Assembly (NCBI GenBank): GCA_023424965.1
Contig: JAFADI010000041.1
Coordinates: forward strand, 50,265 to 114,264
From: Bacillota bacterium
Lineage (GTDB): Bacteria > Bacillota > Clostridia > Acetivibrionales > JAFADI01
Length of the DNA: 64,000 nt
Direction of reading: 5' to 3'
Part shown: positions 52,663 through 61,342 of the stretch, one piece after another
Position numbering within the stretch: position 1 is the first letter of the stretch
Layout: every line of letters begins with the position of its first letter
Notes under the pieces: model-generated
Database searches by the model: none
Told to the model about the DNA's origin: nothing
Seen by the model: only the letters and a program-made list of their open reading frames with translations
Position numbers and translations under genes: made by a program

Positions 52663-54486
52663 TTACAGGTCCTTTTCCGATTTGGGTATTTTAAGGCATA
52701 CCACCATGCCGCCCTCTTCCCCGAGGATGAGCCGGATGCCGTATTTTTCCCCGAAATGCAGCTTAAGCCGTCTGTTGACGTTTACAAGACCGATTCCGTA
52801 AGCATAAGGTTCTTCGGTTTTGTAGGAGCTTTCCAGCAGCGCACCGATCTCTTCCAGCTTTTCGGCCGTCATGCTTTTGCCGCTGTCGGAAACGGTAAAC
52901 AGGATATCATTATCCTCTTCCCGGGTCTCAAGATTGATCACCAGGTTTCCATTCTGTTTATTGATGCCGTGGGTGATGGAATTTTCAAAAAGGGGCTGCA
53001 GGATGAACCGCAGTATTTTGAATTCCAGGAGATTGCCGGGTACGCTGAAATTTGTTTTTATACACTCGCCGTACCGGACATTCATTATTTTTATGTAATT
53101 CTCCAGGAAAGAAATCTCTTCCCGGATGGAGCAGGAAATGCTGCTGTTTTTAAAGATGGGCTGTATGATATTTCCCAGGGTTGTTATGCTGTCGACAATA
53201 TTTGGGGCATTCACCATCAGGGCCATCCATTTGATGGTGTTGAGGGTGTTGTATAGAAAATGGGGGTTTATCTGGGCCTGCAAAGCATAGATTTCCCTTT
53301 TTCTCTTTTCAACCTGGATCATTTCATTTTGCCGGATGAGTTCGGAGATGCTTGCCGACATTTTATTAAACTGCTTGCCCAGGAGGCCAAGCTCGTTTTT
53401 AGGCAGATCAGGAAGCATCAGGCCCAGTTTTCCCTTTTCCATCTCGCCCATGAGGTGGGTCAGCTGGTTTAAAGGCTTCATAATACGGTAGACCCAGTAC
53501 CTGGAAAGGGGGTAGGCAAGGATGATCCCGAAGACAAAGAGGACGATGAAGATTTTACGCAGTGCCAGGATATCCTTTGCATAGACTCCCATGGGTATTT
53601 CGGTGACCATGGTCCATCCCGTATCCTCCAGGCTGTGGTATATTACCTGCTTGCCGTCCTGCTCCTTACCGGAGGTAAAGCTGCCGTTGCTTTTCCCCCT
53701 GTCCATATCGTAAAATCCGGAGCACTTCTGGCCGATGCCTCTGCTGTCCTTGTTGGAAATTACAATGCCCTTGTCATCGATGACATACATATTATTATAA
53801 ATTCCCCGGGATGAATTGTTGTAAATGGAGGTGAAGTACTGTTCATTCACATTGATGACAAGGGTGGCCAGCCTGCTGTTTAAGAAATTGAGCTTCCTGG
53901 CAAAGGTTATATACCTTTTATTTTCACTCTCCACCATACTGTTAATTCTGAAGTCCTTTGCGGAATACCCCCCAAACCAGAAGGTGCTGCTGTCCTTATC
54001 ATTAATTTTGTTGTAGGCCCCGGAGGTATAAAACCAATTTTCCTTTTTCTGGTCATTGGAAAAGAAATTTCCCTCCTGGGTACTGACAAGGATGATTCCG
54101 TTTTCTCCATAGCAATAAATGGATTCAATGTACTCGTAATTGCTTAAAATCTGCGTGAGCCTTTCATAAATGCCGTTGATCATTGCGATGTCCTTCAGCT
54201 CGTTTGTCTGCCTTTTGTTATAAAAATTCTGCAGGTACATGTTTCTGGAAATAAGCGTGGATATTCTTTCCGTCTCTTCAAGCAGCATGTTGATATTGTA
54301 TTCCGACTGGTTGAAATGGCTTAAAGTGGTTTGTTCCATCTGGTTTTTCATGATGTTCAGGATACGGCTGTAGGCAAAAATACTGCTTACGGCAAGGATA
54401 AAAAAAATCATCCCCATAAACATGATGACCAAGGTAGTGACCAGATTGGGATGGACCCTCTTTTTCAAATCCATTTTAAATTTCAT
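52663..54486 (-). CDS. YesM-type sensor histidine kinase
   Basis: A 607-residue kinase, using the ATG at 54486 that overlaps the regulator stop by 11 bases. The first membrane helix (about 15-38) is followed by a long extracellular dCache-like sensor to about 285. The second helix (about 288-310) is followed by HAMP. The phospho-acceptor His is in QAQINPHFLYNTLNTI. ATPase motifs are LFENSITHG and SDSGKSM; the latter is a diverged G1 box, where kinases usually have DxGxG. ATP binding is probably retained (the later YGIGLVN glycine box is intact) but could be altered. It is partnered with the regulator encoded just upstream. Confidence 0.9.
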   Translation of the reverse strand: MKFKMDLKKRVHPNLVTTLVIMFMGMIFFILAVSSIFAYSRILNIMKNQMEQTTLSHFNQSEYNINMLLEETERISTLISRNMYLQNFYNKRQTNELKDIAMINGIYERLTQILSNYEYIESIYCYGENGIILVSTQEGNFFSNDQKKENWFYTSGAYNKINDKDSSTFWFGGYSAKDFRINSMVESENKRYITFARKLNFLNSRLATLVINVNEQYFTSIYNNSSRGIYNNMYVIDDKGIVISNKDSRGIGQKCSGFYDMDRGKSNGSFTSGKEQDGKQVIYHSLEDTGWTMVTEIPMGVYAKDILALRKIFIVLFVFGIILAYPLSRYWVYRIMKPLNQLTHLMGEMEKGKLGLMLPDLPKNELGLLGKQFNKMSASISELIRQNEMIQVEKRKREIYALQAQINPHFLYNTLNTIKWMALMVNAPNIVDSITTLGNIIQPIFKNSSISCSIREEISFLENYIKIMNVRYGECIKTNFSVPGNLLEFKILRFILQPLFENSITHGINKQNGNLVINLETREEDNDILFTVSDSGKSMTAEKLEEIGALLESSYKTEEPYAYGIGLVNVNRRLKLHFGEKYGIRLILGEEGGMVVCLKIPKSEKDL

Positions 54487-56092
54487 CGCTAAAATTATCC
54501 TCCAAAAGGTTGGCCGCCCATTTTCTCCTGAATTCATTGGGCCTTAAGCCGGTAAGATTCTTAAAGGTCCTGCTGAAATAGCTTTCACTTGAGAAACCCA
54601 CCATTTCCGCAATTTTGTATGATTTCTGGTGGGTGTGCAGCAGCAGTTCCTTGGCTTTTTCTATTCTGAAATTGTTCAGATAATCGATAAAATTCATCTC
54701 AACCTCTTTTCTGAACAAGCTGCTCAGATAATTGGGGCTCAGCTCCACAAACTCCGCCGCCTGTTTCAAGGTTATGCCCTTATGGTGGTTGTTCTTGATA
54801 AATTGTATGGCTTCGGCCACTTCCTTGCTTATGCTGCGCCTTTTGGACTTAATGGCCGTCAGTTCCTGCAGGTATCTTACATACAGGCTGATTGTCCCTT
54901 CCAGAGTTTCACTGGAATTGATCCGGTAGGAATATTCGGGCACAAGCTTGGAGGCCTCCGCCGTATTGAGGTTCATGGCGGAAAGGGACCAGTAAAGCCA
55001 GGCGGTAAATACCTTTTGTATTTCTTCCTTCCTTGTTTGCAGGTTGATAATCCATGAGGCAAGCTTGACCTCAACCTCCCTTTTAAATTCACTCCCCGCA
55101 AAATCCAGTTCCTGTACCATTTTTTCAAGCTTGCTTTTGGCATCGTTATAAATTTTTCCGCTGCCGGTTTCGTTTATGAACAGGCAGGCGCCCGTCCCCA
55201 GAAAATATTTCTGCTCCAGGGCATTTTTACTTTCATCGTACATTGCTTTCAAAGAGCCGTACCCGTTTTGTATCCTGCTTATTCCAATGGTGAGTGTGGC
55301 ATTGTAATAGGTTTTCAGCACCTTTCCCATATGTCCCGTAATCTCCCGCAGTATCTCATAGACCTTCATCTCGCTGACTACGTCGTAAAAGCTGAACAAA
55401 AGCATGTAGTACTTGTCCTTTAAGTGAAACACCTCACCCCGGTTGTAGTTTTTCAGCAGTTCCTCAAAAATGTTAAGCATGGAAAAGCGGATCAACTGGC
55501 CGTGTTCGTCGCTGAATCTGGCCTGAAGGGATTCATAATGGTCGATCTCCACCAGGCATAATACCAGCCGTTCGGGACTCAGACGGAGGTTGAGTCTGCG
55601 TACCAGCTTTGCAAATTCCTGCTCCGGATAAATTTTATAAAACAGGAAATCATTCATTATATTGTTTTTCACATTGTCAAAACTGCTTCCCTTGGCCTGT
55701 TCCGGTTCCGCTTTGCTTCTCAGTTCGTTGCCCACCTTCCGCAGAACGGCTTCCATCTCTTCTTTTGTCATGGTAAGCTTCAATATATACTCCGAAACCC
55801 CCAGCGACATGGCTTTCCGCACAATGTGGAACTCCTCCAGGCACGTAAGTATGATGATCCTGGTTTCCTTATCTTCTTCCCGGATCTTGGATATCAACTG
55901 CATGCCGTCCATCACAGGCATCTTTATGTCGGCAATAATCAAATCGGGCCTGCGTCTTTGGTATTCCTCCCACGCGGCCTGCCCGTCGGCCACATCGGCA
56001 ACCACCTCCATGCCGAACTGCTTCCAGTCGATAACCGTCTTCAATCCAAACCGTACAAGCATTTCATCCTCTGCTATGAGAACGCTGAACAT
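54476..56092 (-). CDS. YesN-type response regulator (receiver + AraC domain)
   Basis: A 538-residue regulator. The receiver has VLIAEDEM, the acceptor Asp in PDLIIADIKMPVMDGM, and a Thr/Leu-rich switch region. The conserved Lys after beta5 is in ILKLT, where most YesN proteins have LLKPF. A middle domain precedes the C-terminal AraC domain (about 430-525, ending GFSSESYFSRTFKNLTGLRPNEF). Here the regulator precedes the kinase, opposite to the other two pairs. A terminator-like hairpin lies only 28 bases before its start codon. Confidence 0.92.
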   Translation of the reverse strand: MFSVLIAEDEMLVRFGLKTVIDWKQFGMEVVADVADGQAAWEEYQRRRPDLIIADIKMPVMDGMQLISKIREEDKETRIIILTCLEEFHIVRKAMSLGVSEYILKLTMTKEEMEAVLRKVGNELRSKAEPEQAKGSSFDNVKNNIMNDFLFYKIYPEQEFAKLVRRLNLRLSPERLVLCLVEIDHYESLQARFSDEHGQLIRFSMLNIFEELLKNYNRGEVFHLKDKYYMLLFSFYDVVSEMKVYEILREITGHMGKVLKTYYNATLTIGISRIQNGYGSLKAMYDESKNALEQKYFLGTGACLFINETGSGKIYNDAKSKLEKMVQELDFAGSEFKREVEVKLASWIINLQTRKEEIQKVFTAWLYWSLSAMNLNTAEASKLVPEYSYRINSSETLEGTISLYVRYLQELTAIKSKRRSISKEVAEAIQFIKNNHHKGITLKQAAEFVELSPNYLSSLFRKEVEMNFIDYLNNFRIEKAKELLLHTHQKSYKIAEMVGFSSESYFSRTFKNLTGLRPNEFRRKWAANLLEDNFSDEI

Positions 56093-56120
56093 TATCCCGC
56101 ACCACCTTTACCCTATATGA

Positions 56121-56179
56121 AAAATCCCTCGTTTGGTATGTTTTATGTCAATCTAATCATACCATTGATGAGGGATTTT
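56121..56179 (-). terminator. Terminator-like hairpin directly before the third yesN gene
   Basis: AAAATCCCTC (56121-56130) pairs perfectly with GAGGGATTTT (56170-56179); an inner GGTATG/CATACC stem (56135-56140, 56158-56163) extends it. In the minus direction it is followed by a T-run. It may end the helD transcript, or act as an attenuator for the yesN-yesM operon, since only 28 bases separate it from the start codon. Confidence 0.65.
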
Positions 56180-56268
56180 ATATACTTTCAATGCATGCTG
56201 AAGCTGAATTCATTATATAAAGGAACATGCACTTTTGAAATGAAGTTTTTTAAGATAATGGGCACTTT

Positions 56269-56419
56269 TCAACAGTAATATTCTTCCAGCTCTTTCGAGC
56301 GGCCGTCAAAGTGCTCCCTATGCAGTTTCATATGCCTGTAATAGTCGTTAAGTCAGTCCTTCCCGAGTCTGCGACAGTTCACTGTAAAAGCTGTCCACCA
56401 CAGCCTTAAATCCTTCCAT
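56269..56419 (-). pseudogene. Small gene after helD, apparently frameshifted
   Basis: An ATG at 56419, one base after the helD stop, opens MEGFKAVVDSFYSELSQTREGLT and then hits TAA at 56348-56350. In the next frame the sequence continues naturally as NDYYRHMKLHREHFDG and further to a stop at 56269-56271. Removing one T before the TAA would restore a protein of about 49 residues. I do not recognise the family. It could be a true decayed gene or a sequencing indel. Confidence 0.45.
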
Positions 56420-56420
56420 G

Positions 56421-58736
56421 TTAGGCATCTTCTTCATCCCCCTTCATATTTTTCATGTCTGATATTTTCTGCAGCACCGGTGTCAGGCCCTCCCTGTAAA
56501 AAAGGCCCAACCTGTGCAGTGCCCTTGTCATGGCCACATATAAAAGTTTTACCTCCAGCTCCTCCGGTCCGAATTCTCCGGCATCCACAATAAATACGGC
56601 ATCAAATTCCAGGCCCTTGGATAAGTAGGAGGGGACTGCCACCACTCCTCCCCTGTACTGGTCCTCCTTGCCGGTAATGAGGTACATGTCCGGGCAAAGC
56701 TCCTTCATACGGGAGTGAACTCCCTTGCACTCCTCAAGGGTCTTGCATATTACGGCAACGGACTTATAGCCCTGGCTGAGGCTGTCAGTCACAGCCTTGC
56801 AGGCAAGCACAAGCATTTCGTCTGCACTTCCGGCGGAAATAAGCCCCACCGGTTCGCCATGCCTTATCACCGGCTTTGCTTTGGGATAATCCCTGGCCTC
56901 AAGCATTCCGATCACTTCATTTGCCGCGTCCATGATCTCAACCGTAGTTCTGTAGCTCTGTTCAAGGGTCAGGTACTCCGGCCTTCTGTCGTCAAAAACC
57001 GCAGACAGGACATCCTTCCAATCCCTGATGCCCCGGTAGGAGTGAATTCCCTGGCTTAAATCGCCAAGAATGGAAAAGGAGCTATTGATGATTTTCTTCA
57101 GTGCATATAGCTGGAATACGCTGAAATCCTGGGCTTCATCGATAATAACCTGCCTTACGGGGATTTTCTCATCGATACCGTAGATAAGGTATTTCAAGTA
57201 GGTCAAGGGAGCAAAGTCTTCGATTTCAATAGACCCCGACCGTATCATTTTATTGGTGTAATCCGCAAGGTATGCAACCGTCTCCGGATCGGCTATCCCC
57301 TTTGACAATTCCTGAAGCAGCGGCCTATCTGCCATCAGTTCGGTGTAATACTGCCAGGGGCTGAATTTGGAGATGCTCTTGATGTAATCGTTGACAGACC
57401 TTTTGGCGTGGCTCTCCAACCTCTCAATATGCTCATTTCTGCTGTCAATGGCATCAACGATCAGCCGGTGTCTTTCCTCTCCCTCTTCCATGGTGGATTT
57501 GAGAAACTCCAGCCTTTCATCGCATTGCTCATGAAGGCGGTTGATGATTCTCCCCTTCATCGCCTTCAGTCTTGTATTGAGATGCTTTTTTATCTCATCC
57601 ATCCTTTTTACAACAGGTAATCTTTTGTATTCCTTTTTAAAAAGCAGGTTGATTTCCTTACAGGTATATACCGCCACGCCTTCCAGCTTAAAATCCCCAT
57701 CGGGTATGAAGCCTTCCTCAATATGCTCCACATACCTGTCCATGATGGTTTTGAAGTCCATCGAAGACTTCAGCTCTGTCGCCTTGTACAACAGCCTCTG
57801 TTCCCCCGGCTTTTCCACACCCTCCCTGCTTATGAAAAAGCTCAGCTTCTCATTGGGGTCTTTTATCTTGAACTTCTTACCCAGCAGGTCCATGGCAAAG
57901 GTTTCAAAGGTTGACTGTACGACCCTTTCAACACCCAGCTCCGGCAAAACCTCAGAAATGTAATTGAGAAAAAACTTGCTGGGGGCGATGATCATAAAAT
58001 TTTCCGGTTTCAGGGTCTTTTCATGATTATATATCAGATACGCGATCCGGTGGAGCGCAATGGTGGTTTTTCCGCTTCCCGCAGCTCCCTGTACTACGAT
58101 AGGCCTCCACATGTCGGCACGTATGATCTTGTTTTGCTCGGTCTGTATGGTGGATACGATTTCCTTCAGACGGTTGTCCGCGTTTGCACCCAGATAGGAC
58201 TGCAGGAAATCATCATTTGTGGTGATGTCGATGTCGAATACTTCGGAAAGCCTTCCTTCGTTGATGGAGAATTGCCTTTTCAAAAGCAGCTGTCCTGAAA
58301 TATCCCCGTCAGGACAATTGTAGCTGGCATCTCCCAGGCGTTCCTCATAATACAGGTTTGCGATGGGCGCCCTCCAGTCCACGATGACGACTTCCTGGTC
58401 CTCCTCCCGCATAAGGGACATCTTCCCGATATAGAGCTTTTCCGGCATCCGCTTTCCTTCCTCCGCAAAATCAACCCTGGCGAAATAAGGCTTGCTCCTT
58501 GCGGTAATCAGGTTTCTGAGCTTTAATGCCATACTTCCCTGCAGCAGCGTGTTCACCATAAGGTCAACATAGTTAAGGCTGCTGTCGGCATTTAGATGTT
58601 TTTTAATCCGGTCTACTTCCTGATCAAGTTTTTCTTTCTTTTTCAATGTGGCTTCCAGTGTCTTTCCCACATAGTCCAGAGTATACCTGCACCTTTCCAG
58701 TTCCTCCTGGTATGCCGGATGGTTTGCAGCTGGCAT
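56421..58736 (-). CDS. helD: HelD-type superfamily 1 ATPase (RNA polymerase recycling factor)
   Basis: A 771-residue UvrD/Rep-like ATPase of the HelD type. The N-terminal antiparallel coiled coil (about 5-70), which in HelD probes the RNA polymerase secondary channel, is followed by the 1A domain. Walker A is GAAGSGKTT near residue 220 and Walker B/motif II is VIIDEAQDFS near 540. Late motifs include LEQSYRTT and KLLYVAMTRALHRLG. HelD proteins release stalled RNA polymerase from DNA or nucleic acid. The ribosome site AGGAGGTG is ideal. Length and motif order fit Bacillus HelD well. It appears to be a separate housekeeping transcript. Confidence 0.88.
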   Translation of the reverse strand: MPAANHPAYQEELERCRYTLDYVGKTLEATLKKKEKLDQEVDRIKKHLNADSSLNYVDLMVNTLLQGSMALKLRNLITARSKPYFARVDFAEEGKRMPEKLYIGKMSLMREEDQEVVIVDWRAPIANLYYEERLGDASYNCPDGDISGQLLLKRQFSINEGRLSEVFDIDITTNDDFLQSYLGANADNRLKEIVSTIQTEQNKIIRADMWRPIVVQGAAGSGKTTIALHRIAYLIYNHEKTLKPENFMIIAPSKFFLNYISEVLPELGVERVVQSTFETFAMDLLGKKFKIKDPNEKLSFFISREGVEKPGEQRLLYKATELKSSMDFKTIMDRYVEHIEEGFIPDGDFKLEGVAVYTCKEINLLFKKEYKRLPVVKRMDEIKKHLNTRLKAMKGRIINRLHEQCDERLEFLKSTMEEGEERHRLIVDAIDSRNEHIERLESHAKRSVNDYIKSISKFSPWQYYTELMADRPLLQELSKGIADPETVAYLADYTNKMIRSGSIEIEDFAPLTYLKYLIYGIDEKIPVRQVIIDEAQDFSVFQLYALKKIINSSFSILGDLSQGIHSYRGIRDWKDVLSAVFDDRRPEYLTLEQSYRTTVEIMDAANEVIGMLEARDYPKAKPVIRHGEPVGLISAGSADEMLVLACKAVTDSLSQGYKSVAVICKTLEECKGVHSRMKELCPDMYLITGKEDQYRGGVVAVPSYLSKGLEFDAVFIVDAGEFGPEELEVKLLYVAMTRALHRLGLFYREGLTPVLQKISDMKNMKGDEEDA

Positions 58737-58861
58737 ATCCTATCACCTCCTGATGTTTAACTTCATAGAAGTTTATTTTAAACGTTTTAGGGAAAAAAAT
58801 AAAGCGGCAACCGGTAAAAATTCATTAAATATTATGGCGTTGCTTCTCTCCGAAAGATATA

Positions 58862-58893
58862 ATGGATTGCAGGCCCATAGGCCCACAATCCAT
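58862..58893. terminator. Hairpin terminator after the mutS2-like gene
   Basis: ATGGATTG (58862-58869) pairs with CAATCCAT (58886-58893), with an inner GGCC/GGCC. It lies 22 bases after the stop at 58915. The tail in the minus direction is TTATATC, only moderately T-rich. The rest of the gap 58737-58914 shows nothing else. Confidence 0.5.
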
Positions 58894-58914
58894 TTTCCCC
58901 GCACTCCGATGTAT

Positions 58915-60873
58915 TTACTCGTTCCTGCCGGCCTCAATCACCAGTCCTTCCACATGCTTTTTGCCCAGCTTGTGCCTTTTCTTCCGGTTCTCCTTGGACT
59001 CAAAAACAATGTCGAAGTCATAGTTCTCCGGATACAGCTCCTGGCCCTCGATATAGAGGGAAAGCCTCTTCCCGTTGATCTTGAACCGGTGCTTCATGAT
59101 CATGACACCCACCTCCCCCTTATGGTTCTCCTCCTCGCAGACAATTCCCGTCCGGTTCATGCTGCTGACGAAGACACAGTCTCCCACGCTGAACCTGTGC
59201 TCAATTTTCTGTTTGCCTACGGTCTGCCTCGCCTCCTGCAGCTTCCTGTCCTTTTCCTTAAGCTCTACCTTATGCACTATTACTTCCCTGTTTTTTAATT
59301 CTTCAGAATCCGTAGAGGATAAATGCCCGGAATATTCCTTTTTTTCCCTGTAGGTGACTTCATGGGCTCTCTCGATCACAGACCTTTTCATTCCCAGCCT
59401 GAGGGCGATGAGAAAGGCGTTGCTTTCCCCTGCCAGCCCTATATTCAGGCGGTATAAGGGCCTTAAGGTGTTGATGTCGAATTCCATGGACCCGTTTCTA
59501 AAGCCGGGGGTACGGGCGGCAAAGTCCTTTATTTCACTGTAATGGGTGGTGACGATCATGGCAGCCCCTTTGGCAAAAATCTCCTCCATGACCGCAACGG
59601 CCAGCCCCATCCCCTCTCCCGGGTCGGTCCCGGTACCCAGTTCATCCATGATCACAAGAGTATCTTTGTCCGCACACTCCATAATGCTGGCAATATTCCT
59701 TATGTGGGAGGAAAAAGTGCTGAGGGACTGCTCGATGCTCTGTCCGTCCCCGATGTCCACCAGGATATCCTTGAATACGCACAGCTCGCTTCCCTCCTCC
59801 ACAGGCACATGGAGTCCGGCCTGGGCCATCATGGACAGCAGCCCTACGGTCTTCAGCACCACCGTCTTTCCTCCCGTATTGGGTCCGGTAATGACAAGGG
59901 CCCGGAACTCCCTTCCGATTTCAAACTCCAGGGGAACGGCTGCCCCTTCAATCAAAGGATGCCTTCCGCTCTTTATCCTTACGTATCCCCCGGTGTTAAG
60001 GCCAACGGACTGCCCTTCCACTGCCTTGCTGTATTTTGCCTTGGCAAAGATAAAATCATAATGGGCCATGGTTTCCAGGTTGATGCCCAGTTCCTTTGCA
60101 TACCCTTCCGCAAGTCCCGCCAGGTAGGAGAGTATTTTATACTCCTCCTTTTCCTCTTCCAGCTTCAGGAGGCCCAGCTCCTCCCGCAGCCTCCTGACGC
60201 CTGCAGGCTCGATAAACACGGTGGAACCGCTGGAGGAGGTGTCCAGCACCGTTCCCTCAATACTCCTCCTGTGCTCCCGTTTTACAGGGATGACATAGCT
60301 TCCGTTTCTCATGCTCACAACGCCGTCCTGCAGGTAATCCCTGTAGGCGGGAGACTTTAGAATGCTTGCCAGCTTTTCCTCAATCCTGGCTTCCGCCACC
60401 GCCAGCTTCTTCCTTATCCTGGCCAGTTCGCTGCTGGCCCTGTCGTCCACCCGGTTGTTCTGAATGCAGCGGTCTATCTCCAGCTTCAAATCCTCCAGCT
60501 CACAGATGGACAGGGCATAGGTGCTGACCAGCGGGGCCAGGGAATCCTTATCCAGCATGAATTTTCTAAGCTTCTTCCCCCCTTCCAGGAACCGGGCTAT
60601 CCTCCACAATTCCTCCGGATACAGCAGGGTACCCTTCCCGAATTTCTCCATAATTTTATCCATTCCCGAAAGACTCTGGAGGGGTACTCCCGAAAACCGG
60701 TTGACAATCGCTCTTGCCTCGGTGGTCTCCCTCAGCCAGCCTCTGATGACAGCCATGTCTCCCGAGGGCTGCAGCCTCTCTATCATCTCCCTTCCCTGTG
60801 CCGACAGAGCAAAACCGCTGATTCTTTCTTTGATCTTTTCAAATTCCAGGCACTCAATGGCAGTTTTGTTCAT
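58915..60873 (-). CDS. MutS2-family ATPase lacking the Smr nuclease domain
   Basis: A 652-residue MutS2-type protein. The start is ATG 60873 (MNKTAIECLEFEKI) behind AAAGGAG. The N-terminal clamp/lever region (about 1-290) includes the core VSMRNGSYVIPVKREHRRSIEGTV-type block. The ABC-type ATPase (about 295-520) has Walker A GPNTGGKT and Walker B LVIMDELGTGTDP. After a linker, a short beta domain (about 570-620, FSVGDCVFVSSMNRTG) closes the protein. Canonical MutS2 is near 780-790 residues and ends in a Smr endonuclease domain, which is absent here without any visible frameshift. Such short members occur as paralogs in Clostridia. Roles in ribosome rescue or recombination control are known only for full MutS2. 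Confidence 0.85.
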   Translation of the reverse strand: MNKTAIECLEFEKIKERISGFALSAQGREMIERLQPSGDMAVIRGWLRETTEARAIVNRFSGVPLQSLSGMDKIMEKFGKGTLLYPEELWRIARFLEGGKKLRKFMLDKDSLAPLVSTYALSICELEDLKLEIDRCIQNNRVDDRASSELARIRKKLAVAEARIEEKLASILKSPAYRDYLQDGVVSMRNGSYVIPVKREHRRSIEGTVLDTSSSGSTVFIEPAGVRRLREELGLLKLEEEKEEYKILSYLAGLAEGYAKELGINLETMAHYDFIFAKAKYSKAVEGQSVGLNTGGYVRIKSGRHPLIEGAAVPLEFEIGREFRALVITGPNTGGKTVVLKTVGLLSMMAQAGLHVPVEEGSELCVFKDILVDIGDGQSIEQSLSTFSSHIRNIASIMECADKDTLVIMDELGTGTDPGEGMGLAVAVMEEIFAKGAAMIVTTHYSEIKDFAARTPGFRNGSMEFDINTLRPLYRLNIGLAGESNAFLIALRLGMKRSVIERAHEVTYREKKEYSGHLSSTDSEELKNREVIVHKVELKEKDRKLQEARQTVGKQKIEHRFSVGDCVFVSSMNRTGIVCEEENHKGEVGVMIMKHRFKINGKRLSLYIEGQELYPENYDFDIVFESKENRKKRHKLGKKHVEGLVIEAGRNE

Positions 60874-60965
60874 CTTCTTTCTTCTCCTTTCACTTTGCAC
60901 TCCGGTTGGAGAGTTTTGATCCCGCTCCTTCTCCAATAAAACCCTCTGGAGCTCTAACGAAAAAA

Positions 60966-60998
60966 GGGCTGCAAACGAACAAACGCCGTTTACAGCCC
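60966..60998 (-). terminator. Second intrinsic terminator between the small RNA and mutS2-like genes
   Basis: GGGCTGCAAACG (60966-60977) pairs with CGTTTACAGCCC (60987-60998), 11 of 12 bases, and is followed on the minus strand by six T. It isolates the mutS2-like gene from upstream transcription. Confidence 0.75.
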
Positions 60999-61033
60999 CA
61001 TGGCAGCTACAACAAGTAGATGCCTATCGACAT

Positions 61034-61059
61034 AAAAAGCCGTGCGGTAAGCGCACGGC
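61034..61059 (-). terminator. Intrinsic terminator of the small RNA
   Basis: GCCGTGCG (61039-61046) and CGCACGGC (61052-61059) form a perfect 8-bp stem with a five-base loop, followed on the minus strand by five T. Confidence 0.85.
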
Positions 61060-61249
61060 CAATAAGCTATCCTATGAAAGCGGGGAATTCAACCGATGTT
61101 CTTAACTGTGAACTCCTGAAAGGAAAGTAGCATAAATACGGCCGACAATAGCAGCCCATGACGCTTCAAAACCTTTCAGAATATTGAATTGAATCAGTTA
61201 AGAACACTTACGGACATCCAAAACTCCCCAAACTTTTTATTTTGTTTAC
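61036..61249 (-). ncRNA. ssrS: Independent small RNA gene, probable 6S RNA
   Basis: A transcript of about 210 bases with its own promoter and terminator and no credible ORF. Its fold is one long rod. The closing stem GGGGAGTT/AATTCCCC (61223-61230 with 61082-61089) is followed by an 11-bp stem, GTTCTTAACTG/CAGTTAAGAAC (61195-61205 with 61098-61108). Next is an asymmetric bubble (about 14 bases 5', five bases 3'). Then comes a stem TTCTGAAAGG/CCTTTCAGGA (61172-61181 with 61114-61123) capped by a weaker apical stem. This closing stem, large central bubble and terminal stem is the 6S architecture that mimics an open promoter and traps sigma-A RNA polymerase. Primary sequence of 6S is poorly conserved, so the call rests on fold, size and gene organisation. 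Confidence 0.55.
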
Positions 61250-61255
61250 TTTCTA

Positions 61256-61284
61256 ATCATAATTCCCGGGACTTCTTTTGTCAA
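61256..61284 (-). promoter_or_regulatory. Consensus sigma-A promoter of the small RNA
   Basis: TTGACA (61279-61284, minus strand), exactly 17 bases, then TATGAT (61256-61261). The start of transcription is expected near 61249. It lies 60 bases downstream of the purL stop and faces no ORF. Confidence 0.82.
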
Positions 61285-61342
61285 CGGGTTTATTTGGCGG
61301 ACAGTTAAAATATAACTTCCGCACAAAACCCGAAGTAATATT

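Noticed and set aside
58737..58914. Missing Smr domain in another frame after the mutS2-like gene
   Set aside because: All frames in this 178-base gap are short and contain a hairpin; no Smr motif seen.
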